A stretch of DNA of 64,000 nucleotides from UMGS75 sp963648435. GTDB lineage: Bacteria > Bacillota_I > Bacilli_A > ML615J-28 > CAG-313. Each line of letters starts with the position of its first letter. The stretch's first letter is position 1. Of the stretch, positions 1 to 7,807 are shown piece by piece. The stretch lies in contig CAVJDT010000004.1 of assembly GCA_963648435.1 (NCBI GenBank), forward strand, positions 1 through 64,000, read 5' to 3'. The notes under the pieces were generated by a model. It was not told where the DNA came from, ran no database searches, and saw only the letters and a list, made by a program, of their open reading frames with translations. A program made the position numbers and the translations under genes.

Positions 1-1
1 A

Positions 2-949
2 ACAATTCTATTAATTAAAGGACCAAGCAATAATGAAAGTTCAAGTAATAATAAATATGGTGAGGAGCATAAAAAATATGCTAATACTTTTGATTTAGAA
101 CTAGTATCTGAAAATAATGATCAATATTATGTGATTAAAGGCCTTACAACCTTAGGCTCAAATGAAAAAACCTTAATAGTCCCTGATACAATTGATGGAA
201 TTATGGTTAAAAAATTATTAAGTAATAAAGATTTCAGTGATTATCGTTTGACTGAGTATGTTGTAATTGGCAAAAACTTAGAGTATATTGGAATAGATAA
301 TGATAACTCTTTAGGGTCTAATATTTTTATTAATGCCCTTAATTTAAAAGGAATTAATGTTGATAAAAATAACAGTGTTTATGCAAGTATTGATGGTGTA
401 TTATATAATAAGGATAAAACTATTTTATATAAGTATCCAAGTAATATAAATTTAGATGAGGATTTCACAGTAACCATAAGAAGTGGGGTTGAAATTATTT
501 ATGCTAATGCCTTTGTGAACAATCAAAAAATAAAAAGAGTCATCTTTAATGATTCAGTTGTTCTAATCCAGGAAAATGCCTTTAAAAACTGTCAACAATT
601 AAAACAACTTGATTTTACTAATTGCCCTAATTTAAAAGAAATTGAAGCTTTTGCTTTTTATAAGTGTTCATCATTAACCAAAGTTGTGCTTCCAGAAGGC
701 TTAGAAAAAATAGGTAATAATGCTTTCGCAAATTGTAATAATACACAAACGCAAAATTTCGTTGAACTTTATGTTCCAAGTTCATTAGATTATGCAAGTT
801 GTGGTTTAAATCTTTGTTACAATACTTCAAACATTGATTCTTTTGTTCTTACAACTACATCAAGTAATCTTGAAAATCTTAAAAATAATTGTGAAAAATT
901 TAATATTAGTAGTGATGAAATAACTAAAAAAATTAAAATATATAAGTAA
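2..949 (+). CDS. Leucine-rich repeat (BspA-like) surface protein, 5'-truncated
   Basis: The reading frame is open to the left edge, so the true start lies outside the window; a GTG at 131 is only an internal codon. The first visible residues are hydrophobic and then turn into an Asn/Ser-rich linker, as expected just after a signal or membrane anchor. Further on, BspA-type LRR units are visible, with phrases such as NAFKNCQQLKQLDF and GLEKIGNNAFANC (about residues 175-245 of the visible part). Such proteins are usually exported and bind host or matrix proteins in gut and oral Bacillota. A terminator follows directly. The family is clear; the ligand is unknown. Confidence 0.8.
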   Translation, partial: TILLIKGPSNNESSSNNKYGEEHKKYANTFDLELVSENNDQYYVIKGLTTLGSNEKTLIVPDTIDGIMVKKLLSNKDFSDYRLTEYVVIGKNLEYIGIDNDNSLGSNIFINALNLKGINVDKNNSVYASIDGVLYNKDKTILYKYPSNINLDEDFTVTIRSGVEIIYANAFVNNQKIKRVIFNDSVVLIQENAFKNCQQLKQLDFTNCPNLKEIEAFAFYKCSSLTKVVLPEGLEKIGNNAFANCNNTQTQNFVELYVPSSLDYASCGLNLCYNTSNIDSFVLTTTSSNLENLKNNCEKFNISSDEITKKIKIYK

Positions 950-977
950 AAAGGCTCTTTTCGCCTTTTTATTTTTT
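948..977 (+). terminator. Rho-independent terminator of the LRR gene
   Basis: AAAAAGGC (948-955) pairs with GCCTTTTT (963-970) across a 7-base loop, followed by a further T-run. It overlaps the LRR stop codon. Confidence 0.8.
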
Positions 978-1006
978 GAAAGTTTTAAAAAAATGTTATT
1001 ATTTCG

Positions 1007-1035
1007 TTGCTTTTTAAGCGTCATTGTGGTATAAT
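1007..1035 (+). promoter_or_regulatory. Promoter of ppdK
   Basis: TTGCTT (1007-1012), a 17-base spacer, then TATAAT (1030-1035). TGG directly before the -10 gives an extended -10 element. The RBS AAAGGAG (1064-1070) lies 8 bases before the ppdK ATG. Confidence 0.75.
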
Positions 1036-1078
1036 CAAAAATTGTGAAATATTTAAAAAGAGAAAAGGAGACTATTAA

Positions 1079-3703
1079 ATGAGTAAATTTGTTTATTTAT
1101 TCAGTGAAGGCAACAAGTCAATGCGTAATCTTCTAGGTGGTAAAGGTGCTAACTTAGCTGAAATGACTAACATTGGTTTACCAGTACCTCAAGGCTTCAC
1201 CATCACAACTGAAGCTTGTACAAAGTATTATGATGATGGCAAAGTGCTTTCTGATGAAGTTGTTGATCAAATTTATGCAGCCCTTGCAAAAATTGAAGCA
1301 ATCAATAACAAAAAATTTGGTGATAATAATAATCCATTATTAGTATCAGTTCGTAGTGGTGCTCGTGCCTCAATGCCTGGGATGATGGATACAATCTTAA
1401 ACTTAGGTTTAAACGATGTCGCAGTTGAAGGCTTAGCAAAATTAACAGGAAATCCTCGTTTTGCGTATGACTCTTATCGTCGTTTCATTCAAATGTTCGC
1501 AGATGTTGTTATGGAAATTGACAAGTCTAATTTTGAAACATTAATGGATGCCATGAAAGAAGCTAAAGGAGTTAAACAAGATACTGAACTTGACGCTGAT
1601 GACTTAAAGAAATTAGTTAAAGAATTTAAAGCTAAATATGAAGAACTTAAGGGTGAACCATTCCCTCAAGATCCAAAAGTACAATTATTAGAAGCTGTAA
1701 AAGCTGTATTCCGTTCATGGGATAATCCTCGTGCTAATGTTTATCGTCGTTTAAATGGTATTCCTTATTCTTGGGGAACTGCTGTTAATGTTCAAACAAT
1801 GGTATTTGGTAACATGGGTGATGACTCCGGTACTGGGGTTGCCTTCTCACGTAACCCTGCAACTGGTGAAAATGTTTTATATGGTGAATATTTATTTAAT
1901 GCTCAAGGTGAAGACGTTGTTGCGGGGATCCGTACACCTCAGCCAATCGCGCATTTACAACAAGATAATCCTGCCTTATATGAAGAATTTAAGAAGGTTA
2001 CTAAGATTCTTGAAACTCATTATCGTGATATGCAAGACATGGAATTTACAATTGAAAAAGGTAAATTATACATGTTACAAACTCGTAATGGTAAACGTAC
2101 TGCTCAAGCAGCTTTAAAGATTGCGATTGATTTAGTTAAAGAAGGTTTAATTAATGAACAAGAAGCCGTACTTATGGTAGAACCTAAATCACTTGATGCC
2201 CTTCTTCATAAAGGTTTCGACCAAAAAGCCCTAAAAGCTGCTCATCCTATTACTAAAGGCTTAAACGCATCTCCTGGTGCTGCTTGTGGTCAAGTAGTAT
2301 TTAGTGCTGAACGTGCAAAAGAATGTAAAGCAAATGGTATGAAAGTAGTTCTTGTTAGACTTGAAACATCTCCAGAAGATATCGAAGGTATGATTGCATC
2401 TCAAGGTATTTTAACTGGTCGTGGTGGTATGACAAGCCATGCAGCCGTTGTTGCACGTGGTATGGGTACTTGTTGTGTAGCTGGTGCTGGTGAAATTAGA
2501 GTTAATGAAGAAGAAAAATGGTTTGAAGTTGGTGGAAAACGTTACAATGAACTTGATTGGATTTCTATTGATGGTAATACTGGTTATGTTTATGGTGAAG
2601 CTATTCCTACAGTTGATGCTACAGTTTCTGGTGATTTTGCAACATTAATGGAATGGGCTGATAAATATCGTGCTTTAAAAGTTAGAACAAACGCTGATAA
2701 CCCACGTGATGCTAAAGTTGCTAATAGCTTTGGAGCTGAAGGCGTTGGTCTATGCCGGACTGAACATATGTTCTTTGAAGCAGATAGAATTCCTGCCGTT
2801 CGTGAAATGATTGTATCAGATACAGAAGAGGGTCGTCGTAAAGCATTAGCTAAATTATTACCAATGCAACGTAATGACTTTATTGGTATTTATAAAGCTA
2901 TGGAAGGAAAGAGTGTTACAATTCGTTATCTAGACCCTCCACTACATGAATTCTTACCTCATACTGATGAAGAAATCGCTGAACTTGCAAAAGAAATGGG
3001 CTTAACTTTTGAAAAATTAAAAGCAACAGTTGAAAGCTTACATGAATTTAACCCAATGCTTGGTCACAGAGGATGTCGTTTATCAATTACATATCCTGAA
3101 ATTGCGAAAATGCAAACAAGAGCAGTAATTGAAGCCGCAATCGCGGTTAATAAAGAAGGATATAACATTATTCCTGAAATTATGATACCACTTGTTGGTG
3201 ATGTTAAAGAATTAAAATATGTTCGTGACATCGTAGTAAGAACTGCTGATGAAATATTAAAAGAAAATAATATTAAACTTGCATATAAGATTGGTACAAT
3301 GATTGAAGTTCCACGTGCTGCTTTAACTGCTGATGAAATTGCTGAATATGCAGAATTCTTCAGCTTTGGTACTAACGACTTAACGCAAATGACATTTGGT
3401 TTTAGCCGTGATGATGCAGGCAAATTCTTAGAAGAATACTATGCTCGTAAGATTTTTGAAAGTGATCCATTTGCTCACATTGACCAAAAAGGTGTTGGTA
3501 AGCTAATGAAGATGGCCGTTGAACTTGGTCGTTCAGTTCGTCCTGATCTTCACTTAGGTATTTGTGGTGAACATGGTGGTGACCCTGAAACGATCGAATT
3601 CTGTCATAATATTGGCTTAGATTATGTTTCTTGTTCTCCATTCCGCGTTCCAATTGCTAGACTTGCGGCTGCACAAGCAAATATTAAAAACCCTAGAAAA
3701 TAA
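1079..3703 (+). CDS. ppdK: Pyruvate, phosphate dikinase
   Basis: This enzyme interconverts pyruvate + ATP + Pi with phosphoenolpyruvate + AMP + PPi in the cytosol; in fermenters it often replaces or supplements pyruvate kinase. At 874 aa it is full length. The N-terminal ATP-grasp domain begins near GGKGANLAEM. The phosphohistidine domain carries GGMTSHAAVVARGMG (around residue 450) with the catalytic His. The C-terminal PEP-binding barrel carries FSFGTNDLTQM and CGEHGGDP. It has its own extended -10 promoter, a strong RBS and a terminator, so it is monocistronic. No PPDK regulatory protein gene is seen nearby. Confidence 0.97.
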   Translation: MSKFVYLFSEGNKSMRNLLGGKGANLAEMTNIGLPVPQGFTITTEACTKYYDDGKVLSDEVVDQIYAALAKIEAINNKKFGDNNNPLLVSVRSGARASMPGMMDTILNLGLNDVAVEGLAKLTGNPRFAYDSYRRFIQMFADVVMEIDKSNFETLMDAMKEAKGVKQDTELDADDLKKLVKEFKAKYEELKGEPFPQDPKVQLLEAVKAVFRSWDNPRANVYRRLNGIPYSWGTAVNVQTMVFGNMGDDSGTGVAFSRNPATGENVLYGEYLFNAQGEDVVAGIRTPQPIAHLQQDNPALYEEFKKVTKILETHYRDMQDMEFTIEKGKLYMLQTRNGKRTAQAALKIAIDLVKEGLINEQEAVLMVEPKSLDALLHKGFDQKALKAAHPITKGLNASPGAACGQVVFSAERAKECKANGMKVVLVRLETSPEDIEGMIASQGILTGRGGMTSHAAVVARGMGTCCVAGAGEIRVNEEEKWFEVGGKRYNELDWISIDGNTGYVYGEAIPTVDATVSGDFATLMEWADKYRALKVRTNADNPRDAKVANSFGAEGVGLCRTEHMFFEADRIPAVREMIVSDTEEGRRKALAKLLPMQRNDFIGIYKAMEGKSVTIRYLDPPLHEFLPHTDEEIAELAKEMGLTFEKLKATVESLHEFNPMLGHRGCRLSITYPEIAKMQTRAVIEAAIAVNKEGYNIIPEIMIPLVGDVKELKYVRDIVVRTADEILKENNIKLAYKIGTMIEVPRAALTADEIAEYAEFFSFGTNDLTQMTFGFSRDDAGKFLEEYYARKIFESDPFAHIDQKGVGKLMKMAVELGRSVRPDLHLGICGEHGGDPETIEFCHNIGLDYVSCSPFRVPIARLAAAQANIKNPRK

Positions 3704-3712
3704 ATAAAATTT

Positions 3713-3751
3713 AGCTTTTTAGTGAAGTGACCCTTCCTAAGAAGCTTTTTT
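3713..3751 (+). terminator. Terminator of ppdK
   Basis: A long hairpin: AGCTTTTTAG (3713-3722) pairs with CTAAGAAGCT (3737-3746) with one wobble. The stem continues inward through GAAG/CTTC past a one-base bulge. A T-run follows at 3746-3751. Confidence 0.75.
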
Positions 3752-3759
3752 GATATTTT

Positions 3760-3804
3760 AGCGTTTGAGATTAATAATTACCTTAATAAATAATTTCAAA
3801 CGCT
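3760..3804 (+). repeat. Dispersed AGCGTTTGA inverted repeat, copy 1
   Basis: AGCGTTTGA (3760-3768) and TCAAACGCT (3796-3804) form perfect 9-base arms of a 45-base palindromic unit with an AT-rich centre. The copy at 7696-7740 has the same arms and exactly the same length. It lies between the ppdK terminator and the rplU promoter. Confidence 0.75.
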
Positions 3805-3862
3805 TCAATAAAGGTTGTAATTTTAGAAGTATAAAAGGATTTGATAAATTTTAGCTTTTTAC

Positions 3863-3891
3863 TTGCATAATTTAGCAAAATAAAGTATAAT
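3863..3891 (+). promoter_or_regulatory. Promoter of the rplU operon
   Basis: TTGCAT (3863-3868), a 17-base spacer, then TATAAT (3886-3891). Transcription would begin near 3898, at the first bases of the L21 leader. Confidence 0.85.
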
Positions 3892-3898
3892 ATATGCG

Positions 3899-3984
3899 TT
3901 GCGAGTCTGCAACCGCACAAAAATGGTTTAAGTACATTAATAGTCACCATAATGGCGTGTCTTAAATTTTTTAAAGGAGGTAAT
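3899..3984 (+). ncRNA. Ribosomal protein L21 leader (cis-regulatory RNA)
   Basis: The 5' UTR of rplU starts with a hairpin, GTTGC-GAGTCT-GCAAC (3899-3914). A second element follows in which TTTAAG pairs with CTTAAA around an inner CACC/GGCGTG stem. The position directly before rplU, the layout and the words resemble the known L21 leader of low-GC Gram-positives, thought to mediate autogenous control of the operon. The RBS AAAGGAGG follows. The assignment rests on recognition of the pattern; no covariance-model search was possible. Confidence 0.75.
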
Positions 3985-3988
3985 AAAG

Positions 3989-4288
3989 ATGTACGCAATT
4001 TTTATCACTGGCGGTAAACAATATCGTGCTGCTGAAGGTGAAACTATCTTTGTTGAAAAACTAGAAGGTGAAGCTGGACAAGAAGTTGTTTTTGATCAAG
4101 TTCTTTTAGTAGGTGACAAAGTAGGAACTCCTCTTGTTGAAGGTGCAAAAGTTACTGGCACTATTGAAAAACAAGGTAAAGGCAAAAAAATTATTGTTTT
4201 CAAAATGAAAGCTAAGAAAAATTATCGTAAAAAACAAGGTCATCGTCAAGCTTATACAAAAGTTTTAATCAACTCAATTGTTGCATAA
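3989..4288 (+). CDS. rplU: 50S ribosomal protein L21
   Basis: A 99-aa protein of the large subunit that contacts 23S rRNA. It begins MYAIFITGGKQYRAAEGE, the standard L21 start, and has a basic C-terminal half with KAKKNYRKKQGHRQ. It is the first gene of rplU-prp-rpmA, an arrangement nearly universal in Bacillota, behind the promoter and leader described above. Expression is probably adjusted by L21 binding the leader, inferred from that family. Confidence 0.98.
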   Translation: MYAIFITGGKQYRAAEGETIFVEKLEGEAGQEVVFDQVLLVGDKVGTPLVEGAKVTGTIEKQGKGKKIIVFKMKAKKNYRKKQGHRQAYTKVLINSIVA

Positions 4289-4289
4289 T

Positions 4290-4625
4290 ATGACAAAAGC
4301 TAAGTTTATTTATGACAAAAGTATGTTTAAGACATTCACAATATCAGGTCATGCTGATTATGCGGATGAAGGTTTAGACATTGTTTGTGCTGGAATTTCA
4401 GCAACGGTAATTACTTCTTTAAATTTGTTAATGAAACTTCTTAAAGGTAAGTTTTCATTTACAGAAAATCAAGAAGAAGGGTTTATGGATTTTGAAATTA
4501 TAAATTATGATATTGATTCTAAGACAAAATCATTTATTGATTTAGTGGTTAATAATCTATATGAATCACTAAATGAGATTTCAGAAACATACCCAAATCA
4601 TTTAAAAGTTAAAATAGAAAAATAG
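4290..4625 (+). CDS. prp: Ribosomal-processing cysteine protease Prp
   Basis: A 111-aa protease that removes the N-terminal extension of L27 in Bacillota. The catalytic pair is visible: His in SGHADYADEG and Cys in DIVCAGIS, near residues 20-35, in the family's usual spacing. It lies between rplU and rpmA, its substrate's gene. ATG 4290 is chosen: it follows the rplU stop by one base and gives the normal length. A TTG at 4278 would overlap rplU and only add four residues. No clear RBS precedes it, so translational coupling to rplU is likely. Confidence 0.93.
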   Translation: MTKAKFIYDKSMFKTFTISGHADYADEGLDIVCAGISATVITSLNLLMKLLKGKFSFTENQEEGFMDFEIINYDIDSKTKSFIDLVVNNLYESLNEISETYPNHLKVKIEK

Positions 4626-4636
4626 GAGGTAGCATC

Positions 4637-4918
4637 ATGATAAGATTTAATTTGCAATATTTCGCATCTAAAAAAGGTGTTAGTTCAACTAAGAATGGTC
4701 GTGACTCTCATGCAAAACGTTTAGGTGCAAAGTTATCTGATGGTCAATTCGCTACTGCCGGTTCGATTATTTATCGTCAAAGAGGAACTAAAGTTCATCC
4801 TGGAAATAACGTTGGAATTGGTAAGGATGATACATTATTCTGTATGATTGATGGTATTGTAAAATACGAACATAAAGGTATGACTAAGAAGCAAGTTTCT
4901 GTATACCCAGTAGAATAA
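4637..4918 (+). CDS. rpmA: 50S ribosomal protein L27 with Prp-cleavable N-terminus
   Basis: A 93-aa large-subunit protein near the peptidyl-transferase centre. The N-terminus MIRFNLQYFASKKGVSS carries the Bacillota extension, and the expected Prp cut lies between Phe9 and Ala10, exposing ASKKG. The body (HAKRLGAKLSDGQ, QRGTKVHPG, GKDDTLF) is typical L27. RBS AGGAGGT lies 7-8 bases before the ATG. Its processing protease is encoded directly upstream. Confidence 0.98.
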   Translation: MIRFNLQYFASKKGVSSTKNGRDSHAKRLGAKLSDGQFATAGSIIYRQRGTKVHPGNNVGIGKDDTLFCMIDGIVKYEHKGMTKKQVSVYPVE

Positions 4919-4930
4919 TTGCCAATTAAA

Positions 4931-4960
4931 GCACTTGCCGATGCAAGTGCATATTTTTTT
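4931..4960 (+). terminator. Terminator of rplU-prp-rpmA
   Basis: A perfect 8-bp stem, GCACTTGC/GCAAGTGC (4931-4938/4943-4950), with loop CGAT, followed by ATATTTTTTT. obgE begins 26 bases later, so read-through may still feed it. Confidence 0.88.
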
Positions 4961-4986
4961 ATGTAATATATGAAAGGAGGCTTACT

Positions 4987-6261
4987 ATGTTTGTTGATAG
5001 TGTAAAAGTTTTAGTTAAAGCTGGAAATGGTGGCGATGGAGTCGTAGCATTTCGCCATGAAAAATATGCAAATATGGGTGGACCATCTGGTGGTAAAGGT
5101 GGTAGAGGAGGAGATGTCATCTTTGTAGGTGAAGAAGGACTAACAACCCTTTTAGATTTTCGCTTTACCAAAAAAATAAAAGCTACAAGTGGCGAAAAAG
5201 GAATGAAAAAAGATATGTTTGGCCATGATGGTGAAAATGCTTATGCTAAAGTTCCAATTGGCACAACGATTATTAATGCGGAAAATGGCACTATTATCGG
5301 TGATATTACCAAACATGGACAAGAAGTCATCGTTGCACATGGTGGTAGAGGTGGTAAAGGAAATGCGGCATTTGCTAATTCTAGGAATACTGCTCCAACC
5401 ATTTGTGAAAAAGGTGAACCAGGGGAAGAATTAACCCTTCAACTAGACTTAAAAGTATTAGCGGATGTTGGTTTAGTTGGCTTTCCTAGTGTTGGTAAAA
5501 GTACATTAATAACAATGGTGTCCAAAGCAACCCCTAAAATTGCGGATTATCATTTTACGACTTTAAATCCTCATCTTGGTGTTGTAGGAGTTAAAGATGG
5601 TAGAAGTTTTATAATGGCAGATTTACCAGGGCTTATTGAAGGAGCTCACTTAGGAGCAGGTCTAGGCATTCAGTTCTTAAAGCATATTGAAAGAACAAGA
5701 GTAATTGTCCATATTGTTGATATGAGTGGAATCGAAGGACGTGATCCTGTTGAAGATTATTTAGCAATTCGTAATGAACTTGGTTCATATGATCCAAAGT
5801 TATTAAAACGTCCAGAAATTGTAGTTGCAAATAAGATGGATTTAACGGGTAGTGAGTCAAATCTTAAAAAATTTGAAGAAAAGCTTCACATCGATGTTAT
5901 TCCTATTTCCGCAATAACTAAACAAAATCTAGATGAATTATTATATAAAATTGCCGATGTGTTAGATGAAGTAAAGAAGAATGAAAAAATGGAAGAAATT
6001 TCAGAAGGAGTTGTTGAATATAAGTTTACCCCACCAGCTGAGGACTTCACAATCATTAAAGATGATTCAGGACTTTATCATGTTGATGGTCCTGCCATCA
6101 AGAAATTATTTGACCGTACGGATTTTAACAATGAAAGCAATGTTCGAATTTTTGCTCAAAAACTAAGAAAAATGGGAGTCGATGAAAAACTTAGAAAACT
6201 AGGGGTAAAGCACGGCGATACGGTTGTAATTCTTGGTTATGAGTTTGAAATGTTTGAATAA
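4987..6261 (+). CDS. obgE: GTPase Obg/CgtA
   Basis: A 424-aa ribosome-associated GTPase of 50S maturation and stress/sporulation control. Domain order: Gly-rich Obg fold (about 1-157, FVDSVKVLVKAGNGGDG), G domain (158-330: G1 GFPSVGKST, DLPGLIEGAH, G4 NKMD), and the C-terminal OCT domain of Gram-positive Obg (about 345-424). RBS AAAGGAGG lies at 4973-4980. The rplU-rpmA-obg order is conserved in bacteria; an intervening terminator suggests partly separate expression. Confidence 0.97.
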   Translation: MFVDSVKVLVKAGNGGDGVVAFRHEKYANMGGPSGGKGGRGGDVIFVGEEGLTTLLDFRFTKKIKATSGEKGMKKDMFGHDGENAYAKVPIGTTIINAENGTIIGDITKHGQEVIVAHGGRGGKGNAAFANSRNTAPTICEKGEPGEELTLQLDLKVLADVGLVGFPSVGKSTLITMVSKATPKIADYHFTTLNPHLGVVGVKDGRSFIMADLPGLIEGAHLGAGLGIQFLKHIERTRVIVHIVDMSGIEGRDPVEDYLAIRNELGSYDPKLLKRPEIVVANKMDLTGSESNLKKFEEKLHIDVIPISAITKQNLDELLYKIADVLDEVKKNEKMEEISEGVVEYKFTPPAEDFTIIKDDSGLYHVDGPAIKKLFDRTDFNNESNVRIFAQKLRKMGVDEKLRKLGVKHGDTVVILGYEFEMFE

Positions 6262-6339
6262 AAAAATCATATTTCAAATGTTTTTATAAGTAAAATCTAA
6301 TGGGACCATCTTTTATGGCCTAAATAGAAAGGAAAATTT

Positions 6340-6924
6340 ATGAGAAAAGTAATCATTAAGCAAATGGTCACCTTGAGTATTTTAGGAGGTCTTGTGGCCA
6401 TATTATCCTTAATTAAAATCCCCCTTGGACAGTTTAGCATTACCTTTGCTTTAATCCCTTTAGTAGTCGGTGCTATTCTTTTTGGTCCAAAAGGTGGAGC
6501 CTTCCTTGGCTTAATTATGGGAATTGTTATTTTATTTGTTGATGCCGCATACTTTTTTGCCTTCAATCCTTTTGGGACAATTGTAACGGTATTATTAAAA
6601 TCAACTTGTGCGGGGTTTGTTTCAGGTCTTGTTTATAATTTATTTAAGAAGAAACAATTTTTAGGCATTATTCTATCCTCGATTAGTGCACCCATTGTAA
6701 ATACTTTGGTTTTCTTTTTAGGATGTTTAATCTTCTTTTATCCATTAGTTCAACAAGATGCAAGCCAAGTTGGAAAAGATGTTTTAGTTTATATTCTTAC
6801 ATTTTATATTGGTTTAAACTTTGTGGTTGAATTTACGATTAATTGTGTTTTAGCGCCATCAGTTGTTTATATAATTAATGTAATTTCAAATAATTATGAT
6901 TTAGGACAAAAGAAGAAAAGGTGA
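6340..6924 (+). CDS. ECF transporter S component, probably for pantothenate
   Basis: A 194-aa integral membrane protein with about six hydrophobic segments and the shape of an ECF S component (substrate-binding subunit): a short basic N-terminus, an LIKIPLGQFSITFALIP stretch, then VGAILFGPKGGAFLG. It would work with the shared EcfA/EcfA'/EcfT energy module, which is not in this window. The next gene, four bases away, is type III pantothenate kinase, so pantothenate (PanT-like) is the best guess for the substrate. A different vitamin is possible. No riboswitch is recognised in the 78 bases upstream. RBS AAAGGA precedes the ATG. Confidence 0.8.
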   Translation: MRKVIIKQMVTLSILGGLVAILSLIKIPLGQFSITFALIPLVVGAILFGPKGGAFLGLIMGIVILFVDAAYFFAFNPFGTIVTVLLKSTCAGFVSGLVYNLFKKKQFLGIILSSISAPIVNTLVFFLGCLIFFYPLVQQDASQVGKDVLVYILTFYIGLNFVVEFTINCVLAPSVVYIINVISNNYDLGQKKKR

Positions 6925-6928
6925 TATT

Positions 6929-7678
6929 ATGATAATGTTATTTGATATTGGAAATTCAAATATTAAAATAGGACTTTCAAATGGTAAAAATATAGACCAA
7001 ATTGTTCGTTTAAAATCAGAAGTTAATAAGACCGCTGATGAATATTATTTATTAATCAATAATTTTCTTAAAGAAAAAAAGATTGAAGGTGCTATCATCT
7101 CTAGTGTAGTACCAGAACTTACAACCATTTTATCATTTATGTGTAAAAAGTTTTTTGGAATAGTCCCTTTAGTATTTGGTCAAAAATTAAAAACTGGTTT
7201 AATGATTGTTGCGGACAACCCCATGGAAGTTGGAGCTGACTTAATTGCTGATGGCGTTGGTTCGATGGCCTATGGTAATAATGTTTTAGTCATTGACCTT
7301 GGTACCGCAACCAAGTTTATTTATGTCCAAAATAAAGCTTTTAAAGGTTGTACGATTGCTCCAGGAGTTCAAAGTTCTCTAAATTCATTAGTATCATCTA
7401 CAGCTTTACTGCCTAATATTGAAATTAAAGCTCCTAAGAAAGTTTTAGGAAATAATACAATTACTTGTATGCAATCAGGAGTTACATTCACTTTTGCGGC
7501 GATGATTGATGGAATGATTGAAAGAATTAAGAAAGAAGAAAACCTTAATGATCTTACAATAGTTGCAACGGGAGGTCTATCTAAAGCGATAATTCCCCTT
7601 TGTTTTAATGAAATTAAAATTGATGAATTTCTTACTTTAAAAGGAATTTTACAAGTCTATTTAAAAAATAGTAATTAA
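6929..7678 (+). CDS. coaX: Type III pantothenate kinase
   Basis: A 249-aa ASKHA-fold kinase that phosphorylates pantothenate, the first step of CoA synthesis, in the cytosol. Motifs: N-terminal phosphate loop FDIGNSNIKIG, middle VGADLIADGVG, second phosphate motif VIDLGTATKF, and the C-terminal TGGLSK. In many CoaX proteins the middle motif reads GADR; here the Arg is Leu. An alternative ATG at 6935 gives the more usual MLFDIGNSN start and a better distance to AAAGGTGA (6918-6925). Coupled to the S component upstream. Confidence 0.93.
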   Translation: MIMLFDIGNSNIKIGLSNGKNIDQIVRLKSEVNKTADEYYLLINNFLKEKKIEGAIISSVVPELTTILSFMCKKFFGIVPLVFGQKLKTGLMIVADNPMEVGADLIADGVGSMAYGNNVLVIDLGTATKFIYVQNKAFKGCTIAPGVQSSLNSLVSSTALLPNIEIKAPKKVLGNNTITCMQSGVTFTFAAMIDGMIERIKKEENLNDLTIVATGGLSKAIIPLCFNEIKIDEFLTLKGILQVYLKNSN

Positions 7679-7683
7679 AATTA

Positions 7684-7747
7684 AACCCTTCCTAGAGCGT
7701 TTGAAATTGAAATAATGCTTAATTATTCATCTCAAACGCTTTTTTTT
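7684..7747 (+). repeat. Dispersed AGCGTTTGA inverted repeat, copy 2, probable coaX terminator
   Basis: AGCGTTTGA (7696-7704) and TCAAACGCT (7732-7740) bound a 45-base unit that runs straight into TTTTTTT (7741-7747), so it can act as a terminator. The left flank AAACCCTTCCTAG (from 7684) recurs at 14120. The inner AATTATTCAT recurs in the copies near 19700 and 19950. Confidence 0.75.
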
Positions 7748-7766
7748 ATCTTTTTTTGTCAAAATA

Positions 7767-7775
7767 TGCTAAAAT
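7767..7775 (+). promoter_or_regulatory. Extended -10 promoter of mutS
   Basis: TG-C-TAAAAT (7767-7775), with no good -35. Transcription would begin near 7782, inside or after the ATG at 7778, which supports the later start for mutS. Confidence 0.45.
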
Positions 7776-7807
7776 GAATGAGAACAATTTTTAAGGAAGT
7801 GATTCAT

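Noticed and set aside
131..949. GTG 131 as the start of the LRR gene
   Set aside because: The frame is open to base 2 with no RBS before 131, so the gene starts outside the window.
6262..6339. Riboswitch before the ECF S component
   Set aside because: Only 78 bases with no recognisable conserved aptamer core or terminator.
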